Positions 9,295 to 18,119 of a stretch of 64,000 bases of DNA are shown in pieces. How positions within the stretch are numbered: position 1 is the first letter of the stretch; every line of letters begins with the position of its first letter. The notes under the pieces are model-generated. The model worked only from the letters and a program-made list of their open reading frames with translations. It was not told the DNA's origin and searched no databases. Source of the stretch: Cystobacter fuscus (GTDB lineage Bacteria; Myxococcota; Myxococcia; Myxococcales; Myxococcaceae); the NCBI RefSeq assembly GCF_002305875.1, contig NZ_CP022098.1, positions 1 through 64,000 of the forward strand, written 5' to 3'. A program made the position numbers and the translations under genes.

Positions 9295-9435
9295 GGGAAG
9301 GCTCCTCGGATGCGGACGCGCGGGGTTGCGCGCATCCGTCAATGTGCGGCGGGCCCTCGGCCCACGGCTACCCGGAGCCGGAAGAGGGCCCGCCCGCCCG
9401 CCCGCCACGGGAGCACGAGGCCCCGCGAGGAGCGC

Positions 9436-10188
9436 TCAGGCGACGGAACGGAACTCGGCGGCGAAGCCGAGCAGCCGGCGAATGGCCTGTTCGTGGTCTC
9501 CCTGACAGGCGGCGAGGAAGGGCTGGGCCCACTCCTGGCCCGCGGGCACGCCCTTCTCGTCCTGGAGCCAGCGCTCGAAGCGCACGTATTCCTCGTCCCG
9601 GGCACCCACGAGTCCGAGGCACAAGCGGTAGCCAGCGATGAGACCCTCCATGCGCCGCACCGTGATAGGGCCGATGAACATGAACAACCGCCCCTCGCTG
9701 TCACCGATCCTCTGGCGGATCTCCATGAGGAAATCCAAGGTGGCCGCGGGCATCCGCGCGGGCGCCAACCGGGGCGTGCTGGTGGCGAGCTGCTCGCACT
9801 CCGAATCGTTCCAGGGAAGCGCGGCGAGCGCCTCGGGGGAGATCGCCCGGAACTCCGCGACGTAGTCCAGGAACTTGCGCAGCGCGCGCGTCTGATCCCC
9901 GCCACATTCGCTTAAGTAGACAGACTCCCAACCCTCCGCCGGCCACGCGCGTTTGATGTCACGGAACCAGGTGTTGAAGAGCAGGTCCGGCCCCTCGTCC
10001 ACACCCAGTGAGTCCAGACACAATCCGTAACCACCCCTGAAACAGTTCACCCAATCGACATCGGGCATCCCGATGTACCGGTAGGGACCCACCGGGCGCG
10101 CATCCATGTCCTGGCGGATGCGCAGCAGCAGTTCCAGCAAGGGCACCACGGGCTTCAGCCCCGTGGGCGGAGGAGTGGATGGACTCAT
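9436..10188 (-). CDS. Two-repeat partner protein, copy A (putative immunity protein)
   Basis: 250 residues, soluble, no signal peptide. It consists of two divergent copies of a domain of about 95 residues: residues about 20-115 and 150-248. Each has an IRQ start, a central GGYxxCLD / AGYRLCLG segment, a WF(R)D / WLQDEK segment and a C-terminal pattern GGDQTRALRKFLDYVAEFR / QGDHEQAIRRLLGFAAEFR. Its ATG overlaps the TGA of the upstream exported papain-fold gene by 4 bp, implying translational coupling. Order and coupling suggest an immunity protein for that gene; this role is inference. Confidence 0.7.
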   Translation of the reverse strand: MSPSTPPPTGLKPVVPLLELLLRIRQDMDARPVGPYRYIGMPDVDWVNCFRGGYGLCLDSLGVDEGPDLLFNTWFRDIKRAWPAEGWESVYLSECGGDQTRALRKFLDYVAEFRAISPEALAALPWNDSECEQLATSTPRLAPARMPAATLDFLMEIRQRIGDSEGRLFMFIGPITVRRMEGLIAGYRLCLGLVGARDEEYVRFERWLQDEKGVPAGQEWAQPFLAACQGDHEQAIRRLLGFAAEFRSVA

Positions 10189-10748
10189 GGAACCCTCGCC
10201 GTCGTGTTGACGACCTTCTCGGTGATGGCCGAGTGCGCTCCCAATCGGCTCATATACTCCGCCCAGGGCATTCCGGCGGCGCCCGTATAGGCGCCATAGG
10301 CGCGGCCCTGCATCCGAACCAACACGTGATAGCCCGTGTGGCTGATACTCGCTTCATTTCCGTTCCCCTGCTTGAACACGATGTATCCGACGCTTTCCCA
10401 GTGCTCGGTGGTTAGTTGCACGAATTCGGGCTTGCCACCCAACTGGGTGAAGGCCGTGTGGATGCTCTGGGCGACGCCCTGGCACGCCCCCGCCACCTGC
10501 TTGCTCGCCTCGAACGACGCGCGGGCCGCCAACAACCAGGCCGGTGCTTCCTTGCCCGTGGTCAGCACCCAATAGTCGATGGCCTCCGCCACCTGGCCAC
10601 GCGCCAGCAGACTGAAGGTGTGGGCGCGCAGGGAGTCGGCCGCCAGCACTTGCGTGGCCACCACCTCGGCAACGGGAGCCGTCGCGCCCGCCGTCCCGGA
10701 GAGGCCCACCAGCAGGAACATGGCCAAGCAGCCACGCAGGAAGCTCAT
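10185..10748 (-). CDS. Exported papain-fold toxin-like protein, copy A
   Basis: 187 residues with a signal peptide (FLLVGLSGTAGA, cleavage near residue 22). The C-terminal half resembles papain-fold toxin domains: Cys89 in AGACQGVAQSI, His141 in HTGYHVLVRMQGRAY and the GAAGMPWAEY segment. The residue expected to be the acidic member of the triad is Gly152 here (AYGAYTG), whereas copy B has Asp152, so copy A may be catalytically impaired. ATG at 10748 is preferred over upstream in-frame starts because it opens the signal peptide. It is 4-bp coupled to its partner gene. Confidence 0.7.
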   Translation of the reverse strand: MSFLRGCLAMFLLVGLSGTAGATAPVAEVVATQVLAADSLRAHTFSLLARGQVAEAIDYWVLTTGKEAPAWLLAARASFEASKQVAGACQGVAQSIHTAFTQLGGKPEFVQLTTEHWESVGYIVFKQGNGNEASISHTGYHVLVRMQGRAYGAYTGAAGMPWAEYMSRLGAHSAITEKVVNTTARVP

Positions 10749-10788
10749 GGAAACCCAGGCTATCCCCTGAAAGCCTCGTAGAAAGCGC

Positions 10789-11541
10789 TCAGGCTGCGCG
10801 GAACTCGGCGGCGAAGCCGAGCAGCCGGCGGATGGCCTGTTCGTGGTCTCCCCCACAGGCGGAGAGGAAGGGCTGGGCCCACTCCTGACCCGTGGGCACA
10901 CCCTTCTCGTCCTGGAGCCAGCGCTCGAAGCGCACGTACTCCTCGTCCCGAGCGCCCACCAGTCCAAGACACAGACGATAGCCGGCGATGAGTCCCTCCA
11001 TGCGCCGCACCGTGATGGGACCGATGAACATCCCCAGGCGTCCCTCGGTATCGCCAATCTCCCGGCGGATCTCCATGAGGAAGTCCAAGGTGGGTTGGGG
11101 CGCCCGCGTGGGCATCAATTGGGGAGCGCGCGTGGCGAACTGGACATCCTCCGGGATGCGCCAGGAAATCGCGGACAGGTCCTCGGAAGAGAGCGTGCGG
11201 AACTCCGCGACGTAGTCCAGGTACTTGCGCAGCGCGCGCGTCTGATCGCCGCCACATTCACGCAGGTACGCGGGTTCCCAACCTTCTCCGGGCCACGCGA
11301 GTCTGACATCCCTCAGCCAGACGCCAAACAATACGTCCGACCCCTCGTCAACGCCGAGGACATCAAGACATTCGCGGTACCCGCCCTTGAAACAGTTCAC
11401 CCAATCGACATCGGGCATCCCGATGTACCGATAGGGGCCCACCGGGCGCGTGTCCATGTCCTGACGGACGCGCAGCAGCAGTTCCAGCATGGGCACCGCG
11501 GGCTTCAACCCGGTAGCGGGAGGAAGAGTGGATGGACTCAT
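10789..11541 (-). CDS. Two-repeat partner protein, copy B (putative immunity protein)
   Basis: 250 residues, the same length as copy A and closely similar in both repeats. Divergence is greatest in the inter-repeat linker (residues about 118-145). The start overlaps the stop of the upstream exported gene by 4 bp (ATGA). Forty base pairs separate its stop from the start of the copy A toxin-like gene, so all four genes probably form one operon read right to left. The cytoplasmic immunity role is inferred from coupling, not from a recognised family. Confidence 0.7.
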   Translation of the reverse strand: MSPSTLPPATGLKPAVPMLELLLRVRQDMDTRPVGPYRYIGMPDVDWVNCFKGGYRECLDVLGVDEGSDVLFGVWLRDVRLAWPGEGWEPAYLRECGGDQTRALRKYLDYVAEFRTLSSEDLSAISWRIPEDVQFATRAPQLMPTRAPQPTLDFLMEIRREIGDTEGRLGMFIGPITVRRMEGLIAGYRLCLGLVGARDEEYVRFERWLQDEKGVPTGQEWAQPFLSACGGDHEQAIRRLLGFAAEFRAA

Positions 11542-12101
11542 CGCACCCTCGCCACGGTCTCGACGACCTTCTCGGTGATCTCCAAGCGTGCGCCCAACCG
11601 GCTCATGTACTCCGCCCAGGGCATTCCGGCGGCGCCCGTGTAGGCGTCATAGGCACGGCCCTGCATCCGAACCAGCACGTGGTAGCCCGTGTGGCTGACA
11701 TTCACGTCCTTGCCGTTCGTCAGTTTGAACATGATGTACCCGAACTCCTTCTGGGAGCGGGTCGTCAGCTGCACGAACTCGGGCTTGCCGCCCAACTGGG
11801 TGAAGGCGGTGTGGATGCTCTGGGCAACGCCCTGACATGCCCCCGCCACCTGCTTGCCCGCCTCGAACGACGTGCGCATCGCCAACAACCAGGCCGGGGC
11901 CTCCTTGCCCGTGGTCAGTACCCAGTAGTCGATGGCCTCCGTCACCTGGCCACGCGCCAGCAGGCTGAAGGTGTGGGCGCGCAGGGAGTCGGCCGCCAGC
12001 ACCTGCGTGGCCACCACCTCGGCCACGGGAGCCGTCGCGCCCGCCGTCCCGGAGAGGCCCACCAGCAGGAACATGGCCAGGCAGCCACGCAGGAAGTTCA
12101 T
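11538..12101 (-). CDS. Exported papain-fold toxin-like protein, copy B
   Basis: 187 residues with a signal peptide (MNFLRGCLAMFLLVGLSG...) and a papain-fold-like C-terminus. The likely Cys-His-Asp set is Cys89, His141 and Asp152 (GRAYDAYTGAAGMPWAEY). Compared with copy A, sequence changes cluster at residues 115-135, between Cys and His, the sort of variation seen at a toxin-immunity interface. The true start is ATG 12101; the 7-residue extension upstream is not needed. The signal peptide is type I, with no lipobox, so it is not a SitA-type lipoprotein. Toxic activity is inference. Confidence 0.7.
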   Translation of the reverse strand: MNFLRGCLAMFLLVGLSGTAGATAPVAEVVATQVLAADSLRAHTFSLLARGQVTEAIDYWVLTTGKEAPAWLLAMRTSFEAGKQVAGACQGVAQSIHTAFTQLGGKPEFVQLTTRSQKEFGYIMFKLTNGKDVNVSHTGYHVLVRMQGRAYDAYTGAAGMPWAEYMSRLGARLEITEKVVETVARVR

Positions 12102-12260
12102 GGAAAACCAGGTTATCTCCATGAAAACCGCAATTCAAGAACCCGCCACACCTCGTACGTCACACCCCTCCCACCAGGATGGAAAAGTCAGGTGACGCCG
12201 AGGGCCCGCTGACTCCGGGTACGTGGCATGCGCCCCTCGCGGCGGATATAGGGACCGCCC

Positions 12261-13085
12261 ATGAAAGCCCCCCCGCACGGCCCTCCCTTCGCCAGCTCCA
12301 CCACCTGGAACGCGCTCGGAGAGGGGCGCTATGCCGGCCGGGTGCTTCCCCACTGGTTCCAGGGACGCGGCTCCTACGGCGGACTGCTGGGCGGCGCGCT
12401 CCTGCGCTCGATGATGCGCGAGCTGAACGAGCCCGAGCGCATGCCACGCTCGTTCACCGTGCACTTCTGCGCCCCCGTCACCGAGCAGGACGCGCTCATC
12501 ACCGTGCGCCTGGAGCGCGCCGGACGTCAGGTCTCGCACCTGTCCGCGCGGCTGGAGCAGGCGGGGCAGGTGGCGTGTCTGGCGAGCGCCACCTTCGCCA
12601 CCTCGCGCGACACGCCGCTCGTGTTCACCGAGGCTCGCCCGCCCCAGGTGCCCCCGCCCCACGCGCTGCCCTCGGCGCCCACCGAGGCGATGCCCGCCTT
12701 CTGCGCCCAATTCGACTACCGCTGGTGCGTGGGCGCGCTGCCCTCCTCCGGAGCCGCCGAGGCACGGCTGGGCGGGTGGATCCGCCCGCGCGTGGCCGAG
12801 CCGCTCGACGCGCCGCTCGTGGTGGGCCTGCTGGATGCCTATCCCCCGGCGGCGTTCGCCCGCGTGGACGGCCCCGCCCTGGGCGCCACCATGGACTACA
12901 CGGTGCACTTCTACGCCCCCCTGCCGCTCGCCTCCGCCTCGCCCGAGTCCTTCTACCTGCGCGCGGGCCAGTCCCGGCACGCCGCCCTGGGCTACGCGGA
13001 CGAGCTGGCCGACCTGTGGAGCGAGGACGGCCAGCTCCTCGCCCAGCTGCGGCAGATGGCGGCCATCTTTCCCCAGACGCGCTGA
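12261..13085 (+). CDS. Acyl-CoA thioesterase family protein (double hotdog)
   Basis: 274 residues organised as two hotdog-like halves, as in TesB-type thioesterases. The first has the GGLLGGALLRSMMRE helix and HFCAPV strand with RAGRQVSHLSARLEQ; the second has VVGLLDAYPPAAF and TMDYTVHFYAPLPL. The helix-then-hydrophobic-strand pattern and length support thioesterase or acyl-CoA-binding function. It is cytoplasmic with no signal peptide. ATG at 12261 is used. It is divergent from the duplicated cassette, with about 160 bp between. Confidence 0.85.
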   Translation: MKAPPHGPPFASSTTWNALGEGRYAGRVLPHWFQGRGSYGGLLGGALLRSMMRELNEPERMPRSFTVHFCAPVTEQDALITVRLERAGRQVSHLSARLEQAGQVACLASATFATSRDTPLVFTEARPPQVPPPHALPSAPTEAMPAFCAQFDYRWCVGALPSSGAAEARLGGWIRPRVAEPLDAPLVVGLLDAYPPAAFARVDGPALGATMDYTVHFYAPLPLASASPESFYLRAGQSRHAALGYADELADLWSEDGQLLAQLRQMAAIFPQTR

Positions 13086-13205
13086 GCGGCACGCTCGCGC
13101 CAGAGGTGACTTCCTCTCGCGGCGGGGCTCGGGTAGTTTGCGCCGCCCGGCGTGCCGTGCCCCGCGCGCTGCACGCCGCGATTACCCCCCGAGGTTCCCC
13201 TACAC

Positions 13206-13727
13206 ATGGCAAGGATTTCCCAGGATCAGACCCAGGAGCGCCGCGCGTTCCTGCTCGAGCTCTTCCGCTCCCAGCCCGACATCAGCCGCAACGAGGCGAT
13301 GGAGACATACAAGGACCGCTTCGGCGCCTCGCTCAACGCCAAGACGTTCAACGAGCTGCGGGAGCAGGCGCTGAGCGAGGTGGAAGCCCGCGCCGACCGG
13401 GCCGAGGAGTCCCAGCCGGACACCGACGCCGACGCCGATGCCGACACCGACGCCGACGCCGACGCGCCCGCCGAGGAGTCCTCGGCCGCCCCGCTGCGCG
13501 TGGTGCCCACCGTCGTCGAGTCCGCCGCCGCCGGCGCGCCTCCCGCGGCCAAGAAGCCCAAGCCCGGCAAGGGCCCGGGCGTGAAGAACGTGTTCGTGGA
13601 CGCCACGCAGGAGCAGCTCCAGTTCCTCGAGCGCGTGGTGCACCAGCTCCAGGAGGCCGGGGCGAACAACATCCGCATCGACCACGGCACGGAGCGCTGG
13701 ATGGTGCTCACCGTGGAAGCGAAGTAG
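13206..13727 (+). CDS. Hypothetical protein with acidic Asp-Ala repeat linker
   Basis: 173 residues. The N-terminal 60 residues are helical and resemble a small DNA- or protein-binding domain (RRAFLLELFRSQPDISRNEA). A low-complexity Asp/Ala/Thr stretch follows (about residues 75-93), then a Pro/Ala/Lys linker. A conserved-looking C-terminal domain (TQEQLQFLERVVHQLQEAG ... RWMVLTVEAK) closes the protein. Translation is taken from ATG 13206. No family is recognised. The two-domain, flexible-linker design suggests a regulator or nucleoid-associated protein, but that is speculation. Confidence 0.65.
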   Translation: MARISQDQTQERRAFLLELFRSQPDISRNEAMETYKDRFGASLNAKTFNELREQALSEVEARADRAEESQPDTDADADADTDADADAPAEESSAAPLRVVPTVVESAAAGAPPAAKKPKPGKGPGVKNVFVDATQEQLQFLERVVHQLQEAGANNIRIDHGTERWMVLTVEAK

Positions 13728-13744
13728 ACGGACGCCTCCCGCCT

Positions 13745-13770
13745 GCCCGCGCGGTCTTCCCCGCGCGGGC
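13745..13770. terminator. GC-rich hairpin between convergent genes
   Basis: A perfect 10-bp inverted repeat (GCCCGCGCGG / CCGCGCGGGC, 6-nt loop) lies between the stops of the 13206 and 13775 genes. It is probably a shared terminator; no strong U-tract is present. Confidence 0.6.
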
Positions 13771-13774
13771 GGCC

Positions 13775-15094
13775 TCAGAAGTCGTTGCCCTCCAGGTGCA
13801 GCGCGGGCGCCGGGCGGTGCGCCGGGTCCACCACGCACGGGGCCTCGGTGGCCTCGAAGGCGCGCGGGCGCAACAGCCGCAGGGTGAGCACGAGCGCGAG
13901 GAACAACAGCGCGCACGCGCCGGTGACGAGGCGCACGCCCCACCGGTCGGCCAACAGGCCCTGCAACCACACCCCCGCGGCGTACCCCACGGCGATCATC
14001 ATGCTGTAGAGGCTGCTGATGCGGCCCTGGAGCTCGCGCGGCACGCGCAGCTGGCACGTGGTGTTGATGCAGGTGAGCGAGGCCATGTAGAGCGCGCCCA
14101 GGCCGACGATGGCGAGCGCCGCGGCGTGCAGCGTGGGCGTCATCCAGTACACCGCCGCCATGGGCCCCAGCAGGATGAGACACGCCTCGAGCAGGCGCCG
14201 GCGCCCCAGCCGCTCCATGAGGGGCCCGAGCAGCATCGCCGCGAGCACCGCGCCCACGCCCTGCATGGTGACGAGCAGCGAGGTGGCGGCCGCCCCCTGC
14301 TGGAAGACGCGGATGGCGAACACCGGCACCAGCCCGATGAAGGGCGCCACGAGCGCCGACACCAGCAGCGCGCCCACCATGGCCAGGCGGATGCCCGCGT
14401 CGTCCCGGGCCACCTGGGCGCCGCGCCGGATGCCGGACCACAGGGGCTCGTGCCGCCGCTCGCCCACGCGCTCCAGGGGCCGCACGTGCCAGAGCGCCAC
14501 GAGCACCGCCACGAAGGACAGCGTGTTGATGGCCAGCGCCCAGGCAATTCCCCCCGCGGCGAGCACTCCCGCGGCGATCGCCGGGCCCATGATGCGCCCG
14601 AGGTTGTACTGCGCCGAGTTGAGGCTCACCGCGCTGGACAGGTCCTCCGGGGGCACCGACTGGGAGATGAGCGCGGAGAAGGCCGGGTTGATGAGGCTGT
14701 TGGTGCACCCGTTGAGCAGCGACAGCACGGCCACCGCGGGCACGGTGAGCCGGCCGGTGAGCGCGAGCACCGTGAGCACCAGCGCCAGCAGCGCCTGCAC
14801 GAGCGTGCCCGCGGCGACCCACTTGCGCCGATCGAACCGGTCCGCGAGCGCTCCGCCCACCGGCGACATCACCACCGCGGGCAGGAAGGTCAGCGCGGCG
14901 ATGCCTCCGGTGGCCTCGGCGCGGCCCGTCACCGTGGTGACGAAGACGCCCAGTGCGAGCGTCTCCATCCACGTGCCGATGTTGGAGATGAGCGTTCCCC
15001 ACCAGACGTGGACGAAATCCCGGTGCCCGAAGGCCCGGAGCGACGAATAGCGAGACAAATGAAGGGTACGCACGGCCCTCCCTTTGTATCGCAT
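13775..15094 (-). CDS. MFS transporter (EntS/MFS_3-like exporter)
   Basis: 439 residues with about 12 hydrophobic segments. It has the MFS motif A-like loop ADRFDRRKW after helix 2 and a repeat of it after helix 8 (LMERLGRRRLLE). The GTLISNIGTWMETLALGVF opening and RVPRELQGRISSLYSM segment match the DHA3/EntS-type group of drug or siderophore exporters. The substrate is unknown. ATG 15094 is used. It is a single gene with hairpins on both sides. Confidence 0.9.
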   Translation of the reverse strand: MRYKGRAVRTLHLSRYSSLRAFGHRDFVHVWWGTLISNIGTWMETLALGVFVTTVTGRAEATGGIAALTFLPAVVMSPVGGALADRFDRRKWVAAGTLVQALLALVLTVLALTGRLTVPAVAVLSLLNGCTNSLINPAFSALISQSVPPEDLSSAVSLNSAQYNLGRIMGPAIAAGVLAAGGIAWALAINTLSFVAVLVALWHVRPLERVGERRHEPLWSGIRRGAQVARDDAGIRLAMVGALLVSALVAPFIGLVPVFAIRVFQQGAAATSLLVTMQGVGAVLAAMLLGPLMERLGRRRLLEACLILLGPMAAVYWMTPTLHAAALAIVGLGALYMASLTCINTTCQLRVPRELQGRISSLYSMMIAVGYAAGVWLQGLLADRWGVRLVTGACALLFLALVLTLRLLRPRAFEATEAPCVVDPAHRPAPALHLEGNDF

Positions 15095-15139
15095 TTGCCC
15101 CGTCCGCGCAGGCCCCCCCCTCGAGATGACAGGAAATAC

Positions 15140-15167
15140 ACGCTCGCGTCCCGGCCCCCGCGAGCGT
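15140..15167 (-). terminator. Hairpin downstream of the CapA-like gene
   Basis: Inverted repeat ACGCTCGCG / CGCGAGCGT with a 10-nt loop, in a locally AT-richer gap. Read on the minus strand it follows the CapA-like gene and precedes a T-containing stretch (GTATTTCC), suiting a terminator for that gene. On the plus strand it is followed by TCTCTTTT. Confidence 0.5.
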
Positions 15168-15241
15168 CAATCCTCTCTTTTCAATCCCAGTACATTCGTG
15201 GGGGTTCCAATTGCTTGCGCCGAAACCCGTTGGAGAACGGA

Positions 15242-16821
15242 CTACTTCACTTCACGCGAAGCGGAGACCTTGCGGGGGGAGATGCGGCCGTCGGGGGAGA
15301 CCTGGGCGCCGGTGGTGGGGAAGTCCTCGGTGGTGAGGCGGCGCACGAGCGGGAGCACCTCGCCGGCGGGGTCCGGCTGGGGGATGCCGCGGCCCTCCTG
15401 GCGCGTGGGCAACAGACGCCCGGAGAGGAAGCGGCCCTGGGCGTCGAGCTCCACGTCGGCGATCATCCCCAGGCCCTGGGGCCCCTTGAGGTTGAAGGAG
15501 CCGTAGGTGGCGAAGTTGCCCAGGGAGTAGAGGATGAGCTTGTCCTTGTAGAACTCGAGCGCGCGCACGACGTGGGGGCCGTGGCCGATGACGAGGTCGG
15601 CGCCCGCGTCGATGACGGCGTGGGTGAAGGCGCGCAGGTCGCCCCGGTTCTCGCCGTAGAACATCTCGGTGCCCAGGGGGATGTTGAGCGCCTTGCCCCC
15701 TTCCGCGCCGCCATGGAAGGAGACGAGCACCAGGTCATGCGCGGCCTTGACCTGGCGCACCAGGGCGGCGGCGGTGGCGTGGTTGTTGACGTGGTTGCAG
15801 TTGGGCGAGGTGTGGAAGGCCACCATGCCCACGCGCAGGCCGTTCTTCTCCACGGTGGCGACGGTGCCCGCGGGGCCGCTCCAGGCGATGCCGAGCGAAT
15901 CGAGCGTGGCCTCGGTCTCGCGGCGGCACAGCTCGCCGAAGTCACCCGAGTGGTTGTTGGCGGTGGAGGCCAGGTCCACGCCCGCGTCCTTCAGGTAGCG
16001 GCCATAGTGCGTGGGCGAGCGGAAGGCGTAGCAGTTGCCCCCGCGGCGGCACTTCTGCGTCTCGCCGTGGTCGCACAGGGGCCCCTCGAGGTTGATGAAG
16101 GTGAGGTCCGCGTCGTGCAACAGCGGCGCCACCGTGGCGAGGCTCGCGGCGCCATCATCCGGGGGCAAGAGGCCCTCGGGGAAGGAGGTGCCGAGCATCA
16201 CGTCGCCCACGGCGCGGATGCGCAGGCGGGCATCGGCGGGAGGCGAGGGGCGAGGGGTCGGGGGAGCCGCGGGCTCGGCGAGCTGCCGCTGGAGGGCCGT
16301 CTGGCCCCGGGCCTGGGTGAGGGCGTCCTCGAGATCCGGGTGGGCCGGGTCCAGCCGCTGCACCACGTTCCACGCGGCGAGCGCCTCGGGCCAGCGGTTG
16401 AGCAGCGAGTACGCCCAGCCGAGCTCCCACTGGCAGTCCACGCGCTCGGGGGCGGCGCGGGCGCAGGCGGAGAAGGCCTCGAGGGCGGCGGGGGCGTCCT
16501 TGGCCTTGAGGGCCTCGACACCCCGGGCGTAGAGCGCGTCCACCTCGGCGGCGGAGGTGGCCAGGGGAGGAGAGTCGACCGGCGCGGAAGCGGACGCGGG
16601 GGGCGCGGGCGGAGCGTCGGGGCGGGGGGAGGCGCCTCGGGGGGCGGAGCGGGAGGCGCGGGCGGAGCCAGCGGCATCGGAGGCACGTTGGCCTCGGGGG
16701 GAACCGACGGGGCGTCGGAGATGGGACGGCGGAGGGGCTCGGCGACGGAGGCGCGCCAGTTGGCGCAGCCTCCGAGGGAGGAGAGCGCGAGCACGGAGAG
16801 CAGGAGGGAGCGAGAGCGCAT
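15242..16821 (-). CDS. CapA-like metallophosphatase lipoprotein with TPR-like region, apparent frameshift
   Basis: The 3' frame from GTG 16543 encodes a TPR-like segment (YARGVEALKAKDAPAALEAF) and a PGA_cap/CapA calcineurin-like domain (AVGDVMLG, ANNHSGDFG, VSFHGG, GHGPHVVRALE, YSLGNF). Upstream in that frame the coding pattern continues as a Pro/Ala-rich linker without a start. A different frame starting at ATG 16821 supplies a lipoprotein signal peptide (MRSRSLLLSVLALSSLGGC) and the first part of the linker. One missing base in either of two G6 runs (16624-16629 or 16639-16644) would join them into a single lipoprotein of about 525 residues. This may be an assembly error or a real lesion. 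Confidence 0.8.
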
Positions 16822-16949
16822 GCGGGCGCGCATCTTACGGGGGACGCGGGCGGAGGAGGGGAGCGGCACGCACGGGTGGGGCGTGCTCGACGGAAGAGCG
16901 GCCGGGCGGGAGGCGGAGCCAGGGGACAGGCGCCTATACTGCGCGCCTC

Positions 16950-18119
16950 ATGTCCCCGCCCGCTCCCGCGCTCTCCTCCCCGGCGGCTTCGTCCGCCCCG
17001 GCCGTCCGCTTCGATGGGCTGTGGCTGTTCTCGCCCCGGGTGGACGTGAGCCTCGTGCTGGTGCCCGCGCTGCTCACGCTCGTGGCGGTGTGGCTGGCGG
17101 ACACGACGGGGGAGGGGCACCAGGGGTACTCGTGGGCGCTCGGGCGATGGGCGTCGCAGTACGTGCTCTTCAATGGCACGCACGTCATCCTCACCTTCCT
17201 GCTGGTGGGCACGCGGCGCGAGCTGCTGCGCACCACGCCCTCGCAGGGGTGGCTGCTCCTGGGAGCCTCGTCGGGGGTGTTCGCGGTGTGCCTGGGGGTG
17301 CTGTGGTACGCGGGCCAGCACGCGCCCCAGCTCAACCTGATGCTCGCCGCGTGCATCCACCTGCTGGCGGCGCACCACACGCTGTCGCAGGTGAAGGGGC
17401 TGTGGGCGCTGCACGGGCTGCGGGCCCGGGCCTCGGGAGCGCCCGCGCTGGGCGAGGCCGAGCGGCGGCTGCAGCGGGTGTTCGTCCCGCTCGCGCTGGT
17501 GCTGATGATGGCGCGCACGCTGGCGGTGCCGGTGACGGACGCGGCGGGGGACGTGCCGCTGGTGAACGTGGGGCAGGCGGAGAACGGGGCGCTGCCGTAC
17601 GCGACGACGTGGGTGCTGCTCGGGGTGTGGGCGGTGTTCGCGGGGCGGATGGTCCAGGCGCTGCGGGGGCCCTCGGGGATGAGCGGCCCGAGGCGGCTGT
17701 ACGTGCTGAGCCACGTGGCGGTGGTGGGGGTGTACCTGGTGTGGCCGGCGTGGGGCGTGGTGCTCAGCGCGGGCATCCACGGCCTGGAGTACCTCTTCCT
17801 CACGGGGCGGATGCTCGAGCCCACACCGGGAGAGCCGGACGCGCGACTGCGCGGGGGCGGGGTGTGGGCGGCGATGCTGGGGGTGATGCTGCCGCTCATC
17901 CTCGTGGGCGTGGCACAGAGCCCCTTCGTACCGCTGGTGGACTCGGCGACGGGGGGCTCGGCCACGCGCTGGCTGTTGGGCCAGGAGCCGCTGTGGACGC
18001 TCGGGGTGACGGTGACCAACGCGCTGGTGCTCGCGCACTACTTCGCCGATGCCTTCCTCTACCGCTTCCGGATTCCCCGGGTACGCGAGGTGACGCTCGG
18101 GAGGCTCGGCCTCGCATGA
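16950..18119 (+). CDS. Polytopic membrane protein of unknown function
   Basis: 389 residues with roughly nine to ten hydrophobic spans from about residue 35 to the C-terminus. Histidine-rich membrane-edge motifs are visible (FNGTHVILTF, CIHLLAAHHTLSQ, GIHGLEYLF, AHYFADAFLYRF). The repeated His in or near membrane segments suggests metal or haem binding, as in some membrane oxidoreductases or desaturase-like proteins, but no family is recognised. ATG 16950 follows a Pro/Arg-rich untranslated stretch. Its TGA overlaps the next ATG by 4 bp (ATGA). Confidence 0.8.
   Translation: MSPPAPALSSPAASSAPAVRFDGLWLFSPRVDVSLVLVPALLTLVAVWLADTTGEGHQGYSWALGRWASQYVLFNGTHVILTFLLVGTRRELLRTTPSQGWLLLGASSGVFAVCLGVLWYAGQHAPQLNLMLAACIHLLAAHHTLSQVKGLWALHGLRARASGAPALGEAERRLQRVFVPLALVLMMARTLAVPVTDAAGDVPLVNVGQAENGALPYATTWVLLGVWAVFAGRMVQALRGPSGMSGPRRLYVLSHVAVVGVYLVWPAWGVVLSAGIHGLEYLFLTGRMLEPTPGEPDARLRGGGVWAAMLGVMLPLILVGVAQSPFVPLVDSATGGSATRWLLGQEPLWTLGVTVTNALVLAHYFADAFLYRFRIPRVREVTLGRLGLA

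Larger units (their letters stand above)
9436..12101 (-). repeat. Tandem duplication of a two-gene toxin/partner cassette
   Basis: Unit A spans 9436-10748 and unit B 10789-12101. Both are exactly 1313 bp from the toxin-like start to the partner stop, separated by 40 bp. Gene lengths (187 and 250 residues) and the 4-bp overlap are identical in both units. The nucleotide similarity is high over the signal-peptide region and the second partner repeat. This indicates a direct tandem duplication followed by localised divergence. Confidence 0.9.

Noticed and set aside
14929-14943. GTCACC-GT-GGTGAC inverted repeat
   Set aside because: Opposite half-site order, 2-nt spacer and inside the MFS coding sequence; not the same element as the promoter palindromes.
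16155-18038. Minus-strand frame of more than 600 codons opposite the membrane protein
   Set aside because: His/Arg/Pro-rich antisense translation; the plus-strand protein has clear membrane helices and a proper overlap with the next gene.
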